Positions 62,879 to 64,000 of a stretch of 64,000 bases of DNA are shown one piece after another; the stretch's first letter is position 1, and every line of letters starts with the position of its first letter. The translations under genes were made by a program, and so were the position numbers. A model generated the notes under the pieces. The model ran no database searches and was not told the DNA's origin. It worked only from the letters and a program-made list of their open reading frames with translations. This DNA comes from Arthrobacter sp. MYb227 (GTDB lineage Bacteria; Actinomycetota; Actinomycetes; Actinomycetales; Micrococcaceae), in contig NZ_PCPT01000001.1 in assembly GCF_002975435.1 (NCBI RefSeq), positions 558,001 to 622,000 of the forward strand, given 5' to 3'.

Positions 62879-63199
62879 ATGAGTTCTCGATTCGACGAAG
62901 CAATACGCCGAAAACATGAATCCCTCTGGCAACATCGATCAGGGGGTGTTGCGGGAAACTGTTCCTTGGCGCGATTAGGCGAAGGCAAGAACTTTGAGCA
63001 CAGCGTGATCCTCACGTCGACAATAAGACTCTTCAATCCTGCGGCCGGAGGTCTCAAAGTGTCAAGTTCGACCGCCTTGGCAACAAACACTTATGGTTTC
63101 GCATCGGTAGACGCATCTTTTGCTACGGTCACCTCGCTTTAGACTATCTACATCCGTCTTCGCTCATGAGCATCATTGAAATGGGACCCCAGAACTACC
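62879..63199. other. Leader and intergenic region upstream of the ABC-F gene
   Basis: 321 bases without a convincing gene. It holds the predicted ABC-F promoter and a leader of about 150 nucleotides. On the ABC-F message strand a hairpin TCCCGCAACA/TGTTGC..GGGA can form within the leader (about 62917-62972). An 88-codon open frame on the plus strand (62879-63142) has no family features. Confidence 0.4.
63038..63067 (-). promoter_or_regulatory. Putative promoter of the ABC-F gene
   Basis: Minus-strand -35 TTGACA (63067-63062), 18-base spacer, -10 CAGGAT (63043-63038). The start codon lies 160 bases further on, a long leader, as in ABC-F genes controlled by attenuation. Confidence 0.5.
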
Positions 63200-63730
63200 A
63201 TGGCTCCTTGGAATACTGAAGCAGTTCCGCCACCCCCGCACGACGAAATCGACGTCGATGTGCTCGATGCGGGCGTAAAATTTATCGCTCGAAGCGAGCA
63301 GATACATCAGTTATGGGACTCGGCGCCGCCCAATTTTCCGTACGAGGCCCAGAGGCTATCGACGGAACTTGTTCGAGATTCCATTACTTGGCGTTACCCC
63401 GAAGCCGACCATGCCTATGTGATACCGGAATACTCCCATAACGAGGTGCGCTGGTCTATCGCAGAAATTCGGGATCTCAACGATCACCCCATTGCCTGGG
63501 ACGAATTAAGCGGAGGCCTAGAGCCTGCCACGATTGATTACAGTGAAATCTTGTTCATCGATAACGCCCTGATCGATGAATTGTGGCCATTTCTCTGCGA
63601 TCTAGCTCAGCAAGGATCCCCGGGACCGCAGGTTCCGGTACCTACGCGAGTTGATACCAACATTTTGAAGGGCCATGACGGTGGGATCCGTGAGCTGTTT
63701 CGACTCGAGCTTCGGGCAAAGGCGGACTAG
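63200..63730 (+). CDS. Hypothetical acidic protein
   Basis: 176 residues from ATG 63200 (TTG 63176 also open). Soluble, Asp/Glu-rich, with MAPWNTEAVPPPPHDEIDVD at the start and PATIDYSEILFIDNALIDEL in the middle. No membrane helix, signal or known motif. The end, GGIRELFRLELRAKAD, is amphipathic. Codon use resembles its neighbours. No operon partner or recognised family. Confidence 0.62.
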   Translation: MAPWNTEAVPPPPHDEIDVDVLDAGVKFIARSEQIHQLWDSAPPNFPYEAQRLSTELVRDSITWRYPEADHAYVIPEYSHNEVRWSIAEIRDLNDHPIAWDELSGGLEPATIDYSEILFIDNALIDELWPFLCDLAQQGSPGPQVPVPTRVDTNILKGHDGGIRELFRLELRAKAD

Positions 63731-63812
63731 AGGGCCGGTACGCCCCCAGCTCTTAGTTCGCTCCAAACCCGGATCGTTACAATCTTTTCAACTTTCGAAA
63801 GGTCCTCGCGAC

Positions 63813-63818
63813 TAGGCT
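63813..63818 (+). promoter_or_regulatory. Putative -10 box TAGGCT of the lipoprotein gene
   Basis: TAGGCT ends six bases before ATG 63825, which lacks a close Shine-Dalgarno, again suggesting a leaderless message. Confidence 0.38.
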
Positions 63819-63824
63819 TTCTCT

Positions 63825-64000
63825 ATGAAGCAACGTTTGCGCCCCTTCTTCGCGGTAGCCGCCTTGGTGACTTGGGCAGTGAGCGCTTGTGTTCCGCTGG
63901 ACATTGAAACCGGCGAATCTACACCGGCGGTGAGTCCACCGATGGTTGAGCCTATTCCGTCCATTGCCGTTCCGGATCTAGAACTCTATACACAAGAGGG
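63825..64000 (+). CDS. Putative lipoprotein, N-terminal part (cut by window edge)
   Basis: The 58 visible codons encode MKQRLRPFFAVAALVTWAVS followed by AC, a lipoprotein signal with lipobox VSAC, and then a Pro/Ser/Thr-rich linker (TPAVSPPMVEPIPSIAV). The mature domain lies beyond the window, so no function can be given. The frame is open to the window end. Confidence 0.7.
   Translation, partial: MKQRLRPFFAVAALVTWAVSACVPLDIETGESTPAVSPPMVEPIPSIAVPDLELYTQE

Noticed and set aside
62879-63142. Plus-strand frame upstream of the ABC-F gene
   Set aside because: Lies over the ABC-F promoter and leader, lacks a ribosome-binding site and recognisable sequence.

Overview
The window reads as one stretch of an actinobacterial chromosome, most likely a Micrococcaceae member (Arthrobacter / Glutamicibacter / Paeniglutamicibacter type). 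Reasons: a menaquinone rather than ubiquinone pathway, moderate-to-high GC with many GTG starts, actinobacterial families (SPW-repeat protein, CU044_5270-like protein beside an ECF sigma factor, ClpX-type zinc finger plus HTH regulator), TAnnnT -10 boxes with several apparently leaderless genes, and a phenylacetate (paa) catabolon. This assignment is inference from gene content; no species is proven. I saw no rRNA, tRNA, CRISPR array, phage or intact insertion sequence.

Layout. 0-12 kb: menaquinone genes (polyprenyl diphosphate synthase fragment, menG, divergent menF, then menD and menC) interleaved with a polar amino-acid ABC transporter (2.8-5.3 kb), a decayed GH35 beta-galactosidase remnant, an ECF sigma factor with its membrane partner, and a GtrA protein. 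11.4-16 kb: ArsR/SRPBCC pair, PAP2 phosphatase, MFS exporter, MBL hydrolase. 16.2-20.6 kb: branched-chain 2-oxoacid dehydrogenase operon (E1a-E1b-E2) divergent from an Lrp/AsnC regulator. 20.6-22.6 kb: MFS protein and an XRE/membrane-protein pair. 22.7-27.4 kb: paaABCDE and a paaG-like isomerase. 27.5-28.0 kb: a gene-free region with a degenerate, roughly 32-bp-phased repeat array. 28-34 kb: polysaccharide deacetylase, SHOCT protein, a second amino-acid ABC system with a binding-protein/permease fusion, serine hydrolase. 34-39.6 kb: oligopeptidase B, GNAT-GrpB fusion, a 57-residue membrane protein, zinc-finger regulator divergent from an MFS exporter, SPW protein. 39.7-42.3 kb: paaI-paaK-paaR. 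42.4-48.1 kb: PnuC-like protein, GNAT, and a PadR-controlled MacB/FtsX-type ABC exporter. 48-53.5 kb: orphan ThDP enzyme and a two-component system flanked by an acidic-tailed protein and a secreted repeat protein. 53.6-64 kb: aminoglycoside-phosphotransferase-fold protein, paaZ divergent from a MenI-type thioesterase, XRE/DUF2975 pair, RIO kinase, ABC-F protein and a partial lipoprotein.

How the genes connect. Three unlinked paa loci (paaABCDE, paaI-paaK-paaR, paaZ) each carry a related operator with core ACCGnnCGnnC at the promoter, so they probably form a PaaR (TetR) regulon converting phenylacetate to ring-opened CoA intermediates; paaH and paaJ are not in the window. The bkd operon supplies branched acyl-CoA primers and is probably controlled by the adjacent Lrp protein. 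Several regulators (ArsR, PadR, zinc-finger protein) have clear palindromes in their own promoters, indicating autoregulation. The most unusual non-coding feature is the phased repeat array directly upstream of the paaA promoter.
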